Assembly: GCF_002931235.1 (NCBI RefSeq)
Contig: NZ_PSTT01000067.1
Location: 1 to 64,000 of the forward strand
Source of the DNA: Subtercola sp. Z020
GTDB taxonomy: Bacteria > Actinomycetota > Actinomycetes > Actinomycetales > Microbacteriaceae
Direction of reading: 5' to 3'
Length of the DNA stretch: 64,000 nucleotides
The notes beneath the pieces are model-generated. The model saw only the letters and a program-made list of their open reading frames with translations, was not told the DNA's origin and did not search any database. Positions 35,463 to 45,293 of this stretch are shown here, in pieces. Every line of letters begins with the position of its first letter. The first letter of the stretch is position 1. The position numbers and the translations under genes were made by a program.

Positions 35463-35771
35463 CGCGCCGGATCGCCGCCCTTTGCTGTGCCTGCTCAACG
35501 GTGGTACTTCCTCGCGGTAGCGATACCTCGTGCGTCGTTATCCAGGATGGCCGTTCACAGGCCATGGTTGCCCAGGCAGCGTGAGAAGGCAGCGCGGAGG
35601 GACGATGGCTCCGGGCCTCTAGGCTGCGCGCTCAGAACGCCGTTTCAGCCCAGGCCCCACCGCCAGGAAAACAGCCGGTCGTGGTCAGTTTTCAGGAAAC
35701 GGTTGACTCCTCCTAGGAGCCAACAATCATTGCCCCAACGAACCACACAACCGCTCGAAAGGCAGACAATC
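35463..35771 (+). other. Intergenic stretch with right copy of the 19-bp repeat
   Basis: About 310 bases between the FtsK-operon terminator and a small gene. It carries ctctaggctgcgcgctcag at 35617-35635 (left copy at 31025) and presumably the promoter of the small gene; no clear -35/-10 pair is seen. An open frame crosses it, but with unlikely composition before the ATG at 35772. Confidence 0.5.
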
Positions 35772-36014
35772 ATGGCAACCTCGACCAACACCCAGGCCCC
35801 CGCCCCCAAGGCCGAGATCTTCGACCGGTCCACCGTCACTCGGACCTTCGCTCGTCTCAAGCACGAGGTCACGGAGCTGGTGAACGACGCCAGCCGTTCG
35901 CGTTCTTTCTACGCCGCCAGCAAGGAAGAGGCCATCGCCAAGCGTGACGCGGCCCTTGCGCTGCTGAGCCAGGCAGCCGAGAAGATCGACACGATCAAGA
36001 AGGACGGCAACTAG
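35772..36014 (+). CDS. Small helical protein of the element (80 aa)
   Basis: 80 aa from ATG 35772 with a modest GAAAGG site. A Thr/Ala/Pro-rich start (MATSTNTQAPAPK) is followed by a continuous amphipathic helical part (TRTFARLKHEVTELVNDASRS, then EEAIAKRDAALALLSQAAEKI), probably a coiled coil. It stands alone between two good terminators, which suggests separate and perhaps strong expression. Function unknown. Confidence 0.7.
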   Translation: MATSTNTQAPAPKAEIFDRSTVTRTFARLKHEVTELVNDASRSRSFYAASKEEAIAKRDAALALLSQAAEKIDTIKKDGN

Positions 36015-36034
36015 CCCGACCTTCTCCACAAACC

Positions 36035-36068
36035 GCAACGCCCCCGGTACCTAAACCGGGGGCGTTGC
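36035..36068. terminator. Intrinsic terminator after the 80-aa gene
   Basis: GCAACGCCCCCGGT (36035-36048) pairs exactly with ACCGGGGGCGTTGC (36055-36068), six-base loop, then TTCGTTG. It lies between convergent genes and may serve both. Confidence 0.88.
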
Positions 36069-36080
36069 TTCGTTGCCGAC

Positions 36081-36377
36081 CTACCAGTCAACTCTTACAC
36101 CGAAGATCGTCTCGGCTCGATGAAGGAGATCAATTTCATAGCTCAGCGGTCTGCTGTAGGGAGCGTCCTCATGGCGGAGCAGAGCCAGGTGCTCTTCCAT
36201 CACTCTGTCAGGATCAGCAAGGCTATAGGCGAACTCGTAGAGCGCCTCTTCGCAGTCATCCACTGTGTCGACTTCGCGCCAACTCAGGGGCTCATCATGG
36301 ACAAGAACGCTAAGGACAATCTCGTTTGCTCGGAAGAACTCGATGACCTCAGCCTCAATTGGGGTTACGGCGCTCAA
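36081..36377 (-). CDS. Small acidic uncharacterised protein (98 aa)
   Basis: 98 aa, strongly acidic and Glu-rich (MSAVTPIEAEVIEFFRANEI, then DTVDDCEEALYEFAYSLADP). The pattern looks alpha/beta with no membrane segment or known motif. Its ATG overlaps the stop of the next gene upstream by four bases (ATGA), so the two are coupled. Small acidic proteins in pairs can be immunity or antitoxin proteins, but no toxin is recognised next to them. Confidence 0.6.
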   Translation of the reverse strand: MSAVTPIEAEVIEFFRANEIVLSVLVHDEPLSWREVDTVDDCEEALYEFAYSLADPDRVMEEHLALLRHEDAPYSRPLSYEIDLLHRAETIFGVRVDW

Positions 36378-36733
36378 TAGAAGTCACATCCTTCGGCTTG
36401 CCCACGAATCAGCGCGTCGACCACAAGGCCAGGATCAGCCAGGACCGCTTCGAACTCGGTCCGCAGCGCCTCCAGCGGTTCCAGTTCGGCGCCGTACGCG
36501 CAAAACATTCCAGCCTCAGAGTCGAAGTTAACTTGCTCAGTCAGCTCGGGCCAGAGATAGTTCACGAAGCTCTGCCAGAAGTAGCCGGTCATCTCCCAAG
36601 AACTGATCTCCAGATGGGCCCCGTCCACGGCTCGATCGATTTTTTCTAGTCCTCCGCTAAGTCCGAGAACCAGCGAGTAGCTGTCCTCATCGAAGGCGAG
36701 GAGCCCGGTATGCATTGTCTTATCCATCTTCAT
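36374..36733 (-). CDS. Small acidic uncharacterised protein (119 aa)
   Basis: 119 aa from ATG 36733; ATG 36727 is also possible. Acidic with aromatic residues (SSWEMTGYFWQSFVNYLWPEL, FCAYGAELEPLEALRTEFEAV). The open frame upstream of this start is cut by a strong hairpin and is unlikely to be coding. The overall look recalls contact-toxin immunity proteins, but this is only an impression. It is the first gene of a two-gene unit with the 98-aa gene. Confidence 0.6.
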   Translation of the reverse strand: MKMDKTMHTGLLAFDEDSYSLVLGLSGGLEKIDRAVDGAHLEISSWEMTGYFWQSFVNYLWPELTEQVNFDSEAGMFCAYGAELEPLEALRTEFEAVLADPGLVVDALIRGQAEGCDFY

Positions 36734-36756
36734 TCCAATCTGCCTAGGTAGGGAAA

Positions 36757-36784
36757 GGGGCATGGGCCAGCCGGCCCATGCCCC
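36757..36784 (-). terminator. Terminator after the 204-aa gene
   Basis: GGGGCATGGGCC (36757-36768) pairs exactly with GGCCCATGCCCC (36773-36784), four-base loop. On the minus strand TTTCCC follows. It separates the 204-aa gene from the pair of small acidic genes. Confidence 0.82.
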
Positions 36785-36795
36785 GATGCCCATGG

Positions 36796-37410
36796 TCAGG
36801 CGGCTTCCGCCGTGTTTGTCTCGTGCTGGCAGTACTGACCGTGAACCTGATGCCAGGTCGTTTCTCCCGCATCGAGGAAACCTTGGACCACCTTCGCCCG
36901 GTCCATGATCCGTTCGACCGTAAGAAAAATGGTTGCGCGGTATTTCAAGAAGCATTCCTTCGAGAAGGAGGTGTGAGCTAAGGCGAGCAGGTAGCCCGCG
37001 CCATCAACGGCCGCCGCGTCTGTAGTCGGCACCGGATTCATGTAGGAGTCGAGAAATGGGACGGGATCAAGCTCCCCTAGAAGGCGTTGCTCGTCGCAAA
37101 GAACGAGGTACGGTTCGAGCATTGGGGTGGCTACCTCGATCAGGACTGCCGCAACCGCGGAGTCGTAATCGACGCGGCCAGCTCGGAAGTCCGCGATGAT
37201 GAGCTCCCCCCGGGCGATTGAGATCTCTTCCGGGTGAACCTGGATCAGTGCCCAGAGCCGTTGGCAGTCAGTGCCCCATGCCCACAGCTCGCGCCGATCG
37301 CTTTCGATCTGCGCCTTCTCCTCGGGGGTGAAACCTTCGAAGTTGAATTCTCTGATGCGTGTTGCGTTCGTACGGTTGTTGTTCTTCTTGTTGCGTGCTG
37401 CTTTTCCCAT
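36796..37410 (-). CDS. Uncharacterised protein of the element (204 aa)
   Basis: 204 aa from ATG 37410, with AAAGGAA eight bases upstream. A basic, Asn-rich start (MGKAARNKKNNNRTNATRIR) may bind nucleic acid or be disordered. The rest is helical and acidic (EEKAQIESDRRELWAWGTDC, YDSAVAAVLIEVATPMLEPYL). No membrane segment or known motif. The stop lies 12 bases from a strong terminator. Unlike other minus-strand genes in the element, it has no clear GATATG motif upstream. Confidence 0.65.
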   Translation of the reverse strand: MGKAARNKKNNNRTNATRIREFNFEGFTPEEKAQIESDRRELWAWGTDCQRLWALIQVHPEEISIARGELIIADFRAGRVDYDSAVAAVLIEVATPMLEPYLVLCDEQRLLGELDPVPFLDSYMNPVPTTDAAAVDGAGYLLALAHTSFSKECFLKYRATIFLTVERIMDRAKVVQGFLDAGETTWHQVHGQYCQHETNTAEAA

Positions 37411-38209
37411 GGTGGGGTTCCTTTCAATAGGTGGTGGTCGGCGCTGGGCCAACCGCTTCGTTCTTCTTTGGGTCGGTCTGGCCGAAGCGCTGCCGATGTC
37501 TGTGGTGGCGAGTCGAAACCCGCTGATGAGCGCAGCCATTTGAGGCTGTTTTCGGGCTTTCCAGGTTCAGTTTTTAATGTGCAGACAGCGTGGCCCCGGT
37601 TCCTCGTTCCCTGAGCACTAGGTACTCAGTTCCTCCCCGGGGCGGCTTGTGAAATGACATTATGGAGCGCGAAATAGGCTCAGCAAGCCGGTCTCTGCGG
37701 GGTCCAGGGCACGCGGCTTTTTGCCCTCTCTCGCGCCGGAAACCTGGGGGCTTAAAGCTGAAACTGCACAAACTAAAAAATCCACGGCAGCCCAAATGTG
37801 TAGTCCCGGGCGTGTCGCGAAACAGAGGTACCGACGGGTTGGCCGGAGCGCGGAGACGCAGCCCCGAGGAGTGCCGGGCGGCATGATCCTGCGGGTTCCG
37901 CGTGAGCGTCGCGGAGTCAGGCAGCGACGACGAAGGCCGGGCACTCATGGAGTGCCCGGCCTTCGGTGCTCAGCCTCGCTTACTTACGCCACACGGGATC
38001 GATGCGGCATCGGAACTGGGCCTCGCCCTGTCGGCCCGCCTCGTCTTTCTTGATGACCACCATCTCAAGCTCGCCGCGCAGAGGTTCCCGCCTCGGACGA
38101 GATGAGGGTGGAGACGAGCAATCGCACGGATGGAGCAAGAGACGGGCTTAGATCTCCGCCTAGCAATTCTGGAGCCAGATTCCGTGACACAACCATGACA
38201 CAAACAGCA
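37411..38209. other. Right-end region of the element without a supported gene
   Basis: About 800 bases. Frames present (for example minus strand about 37574-37948) have improbable Arg/Pro/Cys-rich compositions and weak start sites. A 27-codon minus-strand frame starting at about 38067 (MVVIKKDEAGRQGEAQF onward) ends 18 bases before the strong hairpin at 37931-37965 and could be a small gene, but its ribosome binding site is poor. A T-rich minus-strand run (about 37776-37781) lies in the middle. The region could encode an RNA. Confidence 0.4.
37931..37965. terminator. 15-bp perfect hairpin near the right end
   Basis: CGAAGGCCGGGCACT (37931-37945) pairs exactly with AGTGCCCGGCCTTCG (37951-37965), five-base loop. 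T-runs are short on both sides. Probably a terminator for a short minus-strand transcript from the right end of the element. Confidence 0.7.
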
Positions 38210-38232
38210 GATTTGACACTAATTTTGTGTCA
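38184..38232. repeat. TGACAC repeats and candidate right attachment region
   Basis: TGACAC occurs directly three times (38185, 38197 and 38214, approximately) and inverted once (gtgtca, 38227-38232). The 10-mer gatttgacac (38210-38219) also occurs at the left end (20167-20176). Together with TTTGACACA repeats at the left end, this suggests integrase-binding arms and an att core, though 10 bp is short for proof. Confidence 0.45.
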
Positions 38233-38266
38233 GGAATCCCGGCAGGATCCGCGTACATTCAACGAT

Positions 38267-39343
<1,077 letters not shown>

Positions 39344-39530
39344 GGAGGTCTATCGTACCCGGGCGGCCCCGGGCATCCGCTCGCCCGCCCCTGCGCGCTC
39401 AGCGAGACCGACACCTGCGGGCGAGACGGACAGGTACACCCGTCGGTCTCGCCCGCACCGGACCGTCTCGCCGCTGGGCGCCGCCGGGCGCGCCGCAGAG
39501 CGCCGCAGGCGCCTCGCCAGGCGGGCGCGG

Positions 39531-41039
39531 CTAGTTCTGGGGGAAGCCCAGGTTGATGCCGCCGTGGCTCGGGTCGAGCCAACGCGAGGTGATCGCCTTC
39601 TGGCGGGTGAAGAACGCGAAGCCGTCGGCGCCGTAGGCCTTCGCATCGCCGAAGATCGAGTCTTTGAACCCGCCGAACGAGTAGTACGAGACCGGCACGG
39701 GGATGGGCACGTTGATGCCGATCATCCCGACCTCCACCTCGTTCTGGAAGCGGCGGGCCGCTCCCCCGTCGTTGGTGAAGATCGCGGTGCCGTTGCCGTA
39801 GGGCGAGGCGTTGATCAGATCGACGCCGTCTTCGTAGGAGGCGACGCGCACGACCGAGAGAACGGGCCCGAAGATCTCGTCGGTGTACACCCGCGACGAC
39901 GTCGGCACGTTGTCGATCAGCGTCGGGCCGAGCCAGAAGCCGTCGGCGGCCCCGTCGACCGTCACATCGCGCCCGTCGATCACGACGGAGGCCCCGTCGG
40001 CGGTCGCGATGTCGATGTAGGAGGCCACCTTGTCGCGGTGCACCTCGGTGACGAGCGGGCCCATGTCGCACGAGCGGCGGCCGTCGCCGACGACGAGCCC
40101 GTCGACCCGGGAGACGATCTTGGCGATGAGTTCGTCGGCGACAGGTTCCACGGCGACGACGACGGAGATGGCCATGCAGCGCTCGCCCGCCGAACCGAAG
40201 CCCGCGTTGACGGCGGCGTCGGCGACGAGTTCGAGGTCGGCATCGGGAAGCACCAGCATGTGGTTCTTCGCACCTCCCAGGGCCTGCACGCGCTTGCCGT
40301 TCTTCGTGCCCGTCTCGTAGACGTAGCGCGCGATCGGCGTCGAACCGACGAACGAGATCGACTTCACGTCGGGGCTCTCGAGCAGCCCGTCGACCGCCAC
40401 CTTGTCGCCGTGCAGCACGTTCAGCACGCCGTCGGGCAGCCCCGCCTCGGTGAACAGCGCAGCGAGCCAGTTCGCTGCCGAGGGGTCTTTCTCGCTCGGC
40501 TTCAGCACGACGGTGTTGCCGGCCGCGATCGCGATCGGGAAGAACCACAGCGGCACCATCGCGGGAAAGTTGAAGGGGCTGATGATGCCCACGACGCCGA
40601 GCGGGCCGCGGGTGGAGTAGACGTCGATGCCCGTCGAGACGTTCTCGGAGTAGTCGCCCTTCAGCAGGTGCGGGAACCCGGTCGCCCACTCGACGACCTC
40701 GAGGCCGCGGGTGATCTCGCCCGCCGCGTCGGAGAGCACCTTGCCGTGCTCGGCGGTCAGGATCTCGGCGAGTTCGCCCTTGCGGGCCGCGAGCAGCTCG
40801 CGGAACGAGAAGAGGATCTGCTGGCGCCGGGTGAGGGAGGTGTCGCGCCACGCGGGGAAGGCCGCCGACGCCGCAGCGATCGCCGCATCGATCTCGGCCT
40901 GGTCGGCGAGGGCGACGTTCTTGGTCTGCACCCCCAGGGCGGGGTCGTACACCGGTGCGGTGCGCCCGCTCGTGCTCTCGACGAGCGATCCGTTGATGTA
41001 GTGGTTGACGACAGCGATGTCGGTGAGAACGTCTGACAT
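39531..41039 (-). CDS. mmsA: CoA-acylating methylmalonate-semialdehyde dehydrogenase
   Basis: 502 aa from ATG 41039 with an AAAGAG site; an in-frame ATG 13 codons upstream lacks one. The aldehyde dehydrogenase fold is clear: GVVGIISPFNFPAMVP, the NAD-binding FVGSTPIARYVYE, GGAKNHMLVLPDAD, and catalytic Cys near residue 287 in GERCMAISVVV. The GAKNH and GERCMA context matches the CoA-dependent MmsA/IolA subfamily, which oxidises methylmalonate semialdehyde to propionyl-CoA, or malonate semialdehyde to acetyl-CoA, in valine, beta-alanine or inositol breakdown. No pathway partners are adjacent. Confidence 0.92.
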   Translation of the reverse strand: MSDVLTDIAVVNHYINGSLVESTSGRTAPVYDPALGVQTKNVALADQAEIDAAIAAASAAFPAWRDTSLTRRQQILFSFRELLAARKGELAEILTAEHGKVLSDAAGEITRGLEVVEWATGFPHLLKGDYSENVSTGIDVYSTRGPLGVVGIISPFNFPAMVPLWFFPIAIAAGNTVVLKPSEKDPSAANWLAALFTEAGLPDGVLNVLHGDKVAVDGLLESPDVKSISFVGSTPIARYVYETGTKNGKRVQALGGAKNHMLVLPDADLELVADAAVNAGFGSAGERCMAISVVVAVEPVADELIAKIVSRVDGLVVGDGRRSCDMGPLVTEVHRDKVASYIDIATADGASVVIDGRDVTVDGAADGFWLGPTLIDNVPTSSRVYTDEIFGPVLSVVRVASYEDGVDLINASPYGNGTAIFTNDGGAARRFQNEVEVGMIGINVPIPVPVSYYSFGGFKDSIFGDAKAYGADGFAFFTRQKAITSRWLDPSHGGINLGFPQN

Positions 41040-41144
41040 GTGAGTCTCTTTCGGTTGCGTGTACTGAGAGTAGGGCATCGCCGGTTGTGCGGCTACCCGA
41101 CGCGGTGCAGCGCCGATGTCGGAGGCCGGTGCGACACTGACGCC

Positions 41145-42491
41145 ATGGAATCACTCGGTACCCTTCTCGTCTGCATCGCCCTCGCGCTGGTGCTCGGCGC
41201 GCTCGGGGGGTGGATGCTGCGGGGCCGCCGTTCGGCAGCCGAGAACGCCGCCCGGGCCGACGCCGACGCCGCCCTGCGCACCCGCGAGCTCGCCCCCCTG
41301 CTCGAGCTGCAGGGCCGCACCGCATCGGCGGAGGCGACGGCGCTCGCCCTGCGGCAGCAGCTGCGCGCGCAGGATGCCCAGTACCGCGAGCAGATCGGGC
41401 AGCAGGAGGGGCGCCTGGCCGAGTTCCAGGAGCGCCTCGCCGACGTGCAGCGCGCCGAGGCCGGCCGGCTCGAGAGCGACGGGCGCGTGCTGGTGGCGCT
41501 GAGTCCGGTGCAGGAGAGCCTGCGGCTGGTCCAGCAGAAGGTCACCGAGCTCGAGGAGCAGCGTCGCCAGCAGCACGGCGAGTTGAGCGAGCAGCTGCGG
41601 TCGGCGACGGAGGGCGAGGAGCGGCTGCGGGCGACGGCGGAGTCCCTGGCGTCGGCGCTCCGCTCCAACAGCACCCGTGGGGTGTGGGGCGAGACGCAGC
41701 TCCGCAACGTGGTGGAGGCGGCCGGCATGATCGACCGCGTCGACTTCGAGGTGCAGTCCAGCATCCGGAGCGATCGCGGGCACGGGCGGCCCGACATGGT
41801 GGTGCACCTGCCGGGCGGCAAGAACATCGCGGTCGACGCGAAGGTGCCGTTCACGGCGTACCTCGAGGCGAGCGCGATCGCGGTCACCGCGTCGGGGGCG
41901 GAGGGTGCGCGGCGCGAGGAGCTGCTGCGTGCGCACGTGAAGGCGGTGCGCGACCACATCAGCGCCCTCGGTTCGAAGGGCTACTGGGCCGGGCTCGACG
42001 CGTCGCCGGAGCTGGTGGTCGCGTTCATTCCGAGCGAGTCGCTGATCTCGACGGCGATGGAGGCCGACCCGGGCATCATGGACTTCGCGTTCTCGAAACG
42101 GGTGGCGCTGGTGTCACCGGTGACGCTCTGGTCGCTGCTGAAGACGGTCGCGTTCAGCTGGCAGCAGGATGTGCTGACGCACGAGGCGAAGACGCTCTTC
42201 GACCTCAGCAAGGAGCTGTACTCGCGGTTGGCGACGACCGCGACGCACATCGACAAGCTGGGCCGCACCATCGAGCGGAGCGTGAAGGACTACAACGCGT
42301 TCGTCGGATCGTTCGAGCGCCAGGTGTTCCCGACCGCGCGGCGCCTGAACGCGCTCGACGAGTCGGTGGTACTGAAGACGCTCGAGCCGATCGAGGAGAC
42401 GGCGCGCACGGTGACGGCCTTCGAGCTGGTCGCCGAGCTCGACCTGACCGACGACCTGGCGAGCATCGACGACCCCAACCGCCTCATCTGA
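41145..42491 (+). CDS. rmuC: DNA recombination protein RmuC
   Basis: 448 aa from ATG 41145. The order is one membrane helix (LGTLLVCIALALVLGALGGWML), a long coiled coil (residues about 40-170, rich in Gln, Glu, Arg and Ala), then the RmuC nuclease-like domain: NSTRGVWGETQLRNVVEAAGM, RPDMVVHLPGGKNIAVDAKVPF with the acidic/Lys pattern of a PD-(D/E)xK-like fold, and PVTLWSLLKTVAFSW. RmuC limits DNA inversions at short repeats. It is divergent from mmsA. Confidence 0.95.
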   Translation: MESLGTLLVCIALALVLGALGGWMLRGRRSAAENAARADADAALRTRELAPLLELQGRTASAEATALALRQQLRAQDAQYREQIGQQEGRLAEFQERLADVQRAEAGRLESDGRVLVALSPVQESLRLVQQKVTELEEQRRQQHGELSEQLRSATEGEERLRATAESLASALRSNSTRGVWGETQLRNVVEAAGMIDRVDFEVQSSIRSDRGHGRPDMVVHLPGGKNIAVDAKVPFTAYLEASAIAVTASGAEGARREELLRAHVKAVRDHISALGSKGYWAGLDASPELVVAFIPSESLISTAMEADPGIMDFAFSKRVALVSPVTLWSLLKTVAFSWQQDVLTHEAKTLFDLSKELYSRLATTATHIDKLGRTIERSVKDYNAFVGSFERQVFPTARRLNALDESVVLKTLEPIEETARTVTAFELVAELDLTDDLASIDDPNRLI

Positions 42492-42512
42492 CCCCTGCCG
42501 CCAAGTGGCTCG

Positions 42513-43499
42513 CTAGAGCCACTTCGCCGCAATGTGGTCCGCCGTAATGCGGCGGATGGTGCCCGAGTGCGAGCGCAGCACGAGGCTCTCCGTGCGGATG
42601 ATCGGGCCCTTCCGACGCACGCCCTTCACGAGCCCGCCGTCGGTCACGCCGGTCGCCACGAAGAACGTGTTGTCGCTCGACACGAGGTCGTTCGCCTCGT
42701 AGACGTGGTCCATCAGGAGCCCCGCATCCAGCCCGCGCTGCTTCTCCGCCTCGTTGCCCGGCTTCAGGATGCCCTGGATGAACCCGCCGAGCGCCTTGAT
42801 CGCACACGCCGTCACGATGCCCTCGGGGCTGCCGCCGACGCCGACGCACATGTCGGTTCGCGTCTCGTACCGCGCCGCGTTGATGCCCCCGGCCACATCG
42901 CCGTCGAGCATCAGCCGCGTTCCGGCGCCCGCTGCGCGGATCTCCTCGATCAGCTGCGCGTGCCGGGGCCGGTCGAGCACCGCGATCTTCATCTCGGAGA
43001 CATCTTTCTTCTTCGCCTTCGCCAGCTCGCGGATGTTGTCACCGATCGACTGGCGGATGTCGACGACCCCGATTCCCTCGGGCCCCGTCACGATCTTGTC
43101 CATGTAGAACACCGACGACGCGTCGAGCATCGTGCCGCGGTCGGCGACCGCCATGACCGAGATGGCGTTCGGCCGACCGGCCGCCGTGAGCGACGTTCCG
43201 TCGATGGGGTCGACTGCGATGTCGCAGGCCGGCCCGCGCCCGTTCCCGACGTGCTCGCCGTTGAACAGCATCGGGGCCTTGTCCTTCTCGCCCTCGCCGA
43301 TCACGACGACCCCGTCGAAGTTGACCGTTCCGAGCAGCGCGCGCATCGCATCAACCGCAGCCCCGTCGGCGGCGAGCTTGTCGCCCTTGCCGATGAACGG
43401 CCAGGCCCTGATGGCCGCAGCCTCCGTCGCCCTGACGAGTTCGAGGGCGAGGTTGCGGTCGGGGTGTTCGAGGTAGAGGGGAGGTGTTTCGGTGCTCAC
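42513..43499 (-). CDS. glpX: Fructose-1,6-bisphosphatase class II
   Basis: 328 aa from GTG 43499 (AAGGA seven bases upstream); the frame is open 11 codons further but without a site. It hydrolyses fructose 1,6-bisphosphate in gluconeogenesis. Motifs of the GlpX family: VVIGEGEKDKAPML, DIAVDPIDGTSLTAAGRPNA with the metal-binding DPIDGTS, and MCVGVGGSPEGIVTACAIK. The class II aldolase gene lies divergently 125 bases away, so both enzymes of the hexose bisphosphate step share a control region. Confidence 0.96.
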   Translation of the reverse strand: MSTETPPLYLEHPDRNLALELVRATEAAAIRAWPFIGKGDKLAADGAAVDAMRALLGTVNFDGVVVIGEGEKDKAPMLFNGEHVGNGRGPACDIAVDPIDGTSLTAAGRPNAISVMAVADRGTMLDASSVFYMDKIVTGPEGIGVVDIRQSIGDNIRELAKAKKKDVSEMKIAVLDRPRHAQLIEEIRAAGAGTRLMLDGDVAGGINAARYETRTDMCVGVGGSPEGIVTACAIKALGGFIQGILKPGNEAEKQRGLDAGLLMDHVYEANDLVSSDNTFFVATGVTDGGLVKGVRRKGPIIRTESLVLRSHSGTIRRITADHIAAKWL

Positions 43500-43623
43500 G
43501 ATGGGTCCTTCTCGGCTCGGCTGCAGTTTCACTGGTCACTCCCAGAGTAGTGCTGACAACCCCTCCAGCCCGGGTGAGTGCTCTCTCGCTATGCTGGAAC
43601 CCGCACATCATCGAAGGAGAGTC

Positions 43624-44676
<1,053 letters not shown>

Positions 44677-44684
44677 GGCAGCGC

Positions 44685-45293
44685 GTGCCGTCAGACGATC
44701 GTCCGAAGCCGCAGTACGGCGAACTCGCGCCCGAGGGGTGGGAGTGGAAGCCGCCGGCACCGCCGGAGGGGTCTGACGTACCCGTTCCCGACCAGGCCGC
44801 GCGCCCGGTGCCGGGCTACGGCGGGGACGCACCGGGCAGCGGCGCGGGTCGTGACGGGCGTGGCGAGGCTCCGTACCCGGGTGCGCCCGGCGGCAACGGG
44901 GCGCTCGGCCGCCCGTCGGCCCCGCACCGGGGCGACATCATCGCAACGAGCCTGCTGCTGTTCCTCAGCATCCTGTTCTCGGCGAGCATGGTGCCGGCCC
45001 TGTTCGACTTCACGACGGTGCTGCGGCAGGCCGCGGCGATGCAGGGCTACGAGGGCTTCAGCGCGTCGCCCAGCACGCAGACGGCCGGCTTCGTGGCCGG
45101 TGTCGCCACGATCATCCTGAACCTGGCCTCGATCGTCATCTCCGTGCGACGGGTGCAACGCCAGAAGCTCGCGTTCTTCGTGCCGATCGTCTTCGGGGTC
45201 GTGACCTTCGCGGTGTGGATCGGCGTGATCTCGTTCGCGTTCTTCAACGACCCCGGGTTCCTGCAGAGCGTCACCTCGACGCCGCGACCCTAG
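44685..45293 (+). CDS. DUF6264-type membrane protein
   Basis: 202 aa from GTG 44685, with AGGGC six bases upstream; eight bases after fba. The start has KPQYGELAPEGWEWKPP, a motif I associate with actinobacterial DUF6264 proteins, then a Pro/Gly-rich cytoplasmic linker. Three or four membrane helices follow (ATSLLLFLSILFSASMV, FVAGVATIILNLASIVISV, FVPIVFGVVTFAVWIGVISF). Role unknown. It is convergent with the exporter permease, overlapping it by four bases. Confidence 0.8.
   Translation: MPSDDRPKPQYGELAPEGWEWKPPAPPEGSDVPVPDQAARPVPGYGGDAPGSGAGRDGRGEAPYPGAPGGNGALGRPSAPHRGDIIATSLLLFLSILFSASMVPALFDFTTVLRQAAAMQGYEGFSASPSTQTAGFVAGVATIILNLASIVISVRRVQRQKLAFFVPIVFGVVTFAVWIGVISFAFFNDPGFLQSVTSTPRP

Larger units (their letters stand above)
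20167..38219. mobile_element. Integrated element, AICE-like, about 18 kb
   Basis: The boundaries are approximate and chosen at a 10-bp sequence (gatttgacac) present at both ends (20167-20176 and 38210-38219). Inside are a tyrosine integrase at the left edge, a serine recombinase, a D5-type primase/helicase, an iteron-rich origin candidate, a replication-relaxation-like protein, an FtsK/TraB-type translocase, a restriction-modification pair, a DUF3800 protein and many small unknown genes. Outside are conserved chromosomal genes (membrane protein left, ychF right). By eye GC content is lower than in the flanks. The combination of integrase, own replication and a single FtsK-like pump without a relaxase is the hallmark of actinomycete integrative and conjugative elements. 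Confidence 0.85.

Noticed and set aside
37574-37948. Two overlapping minus-strand frames of 94-124 codons at the element's right end
   Set aside because: Arg/Pro/Cys-rich with no ribosome binding site; one starts inside a strong hairpin. Left as non-coding.
20213-38219. Avoidance of AGTACT as support for a ScaI specificity
   Set aside because: AGTACT is present at 28077, 28191 and 35058 in the element and several times in the flanks. Presence neither supports nor refutes, since a host methyltransferase would protect the sites.
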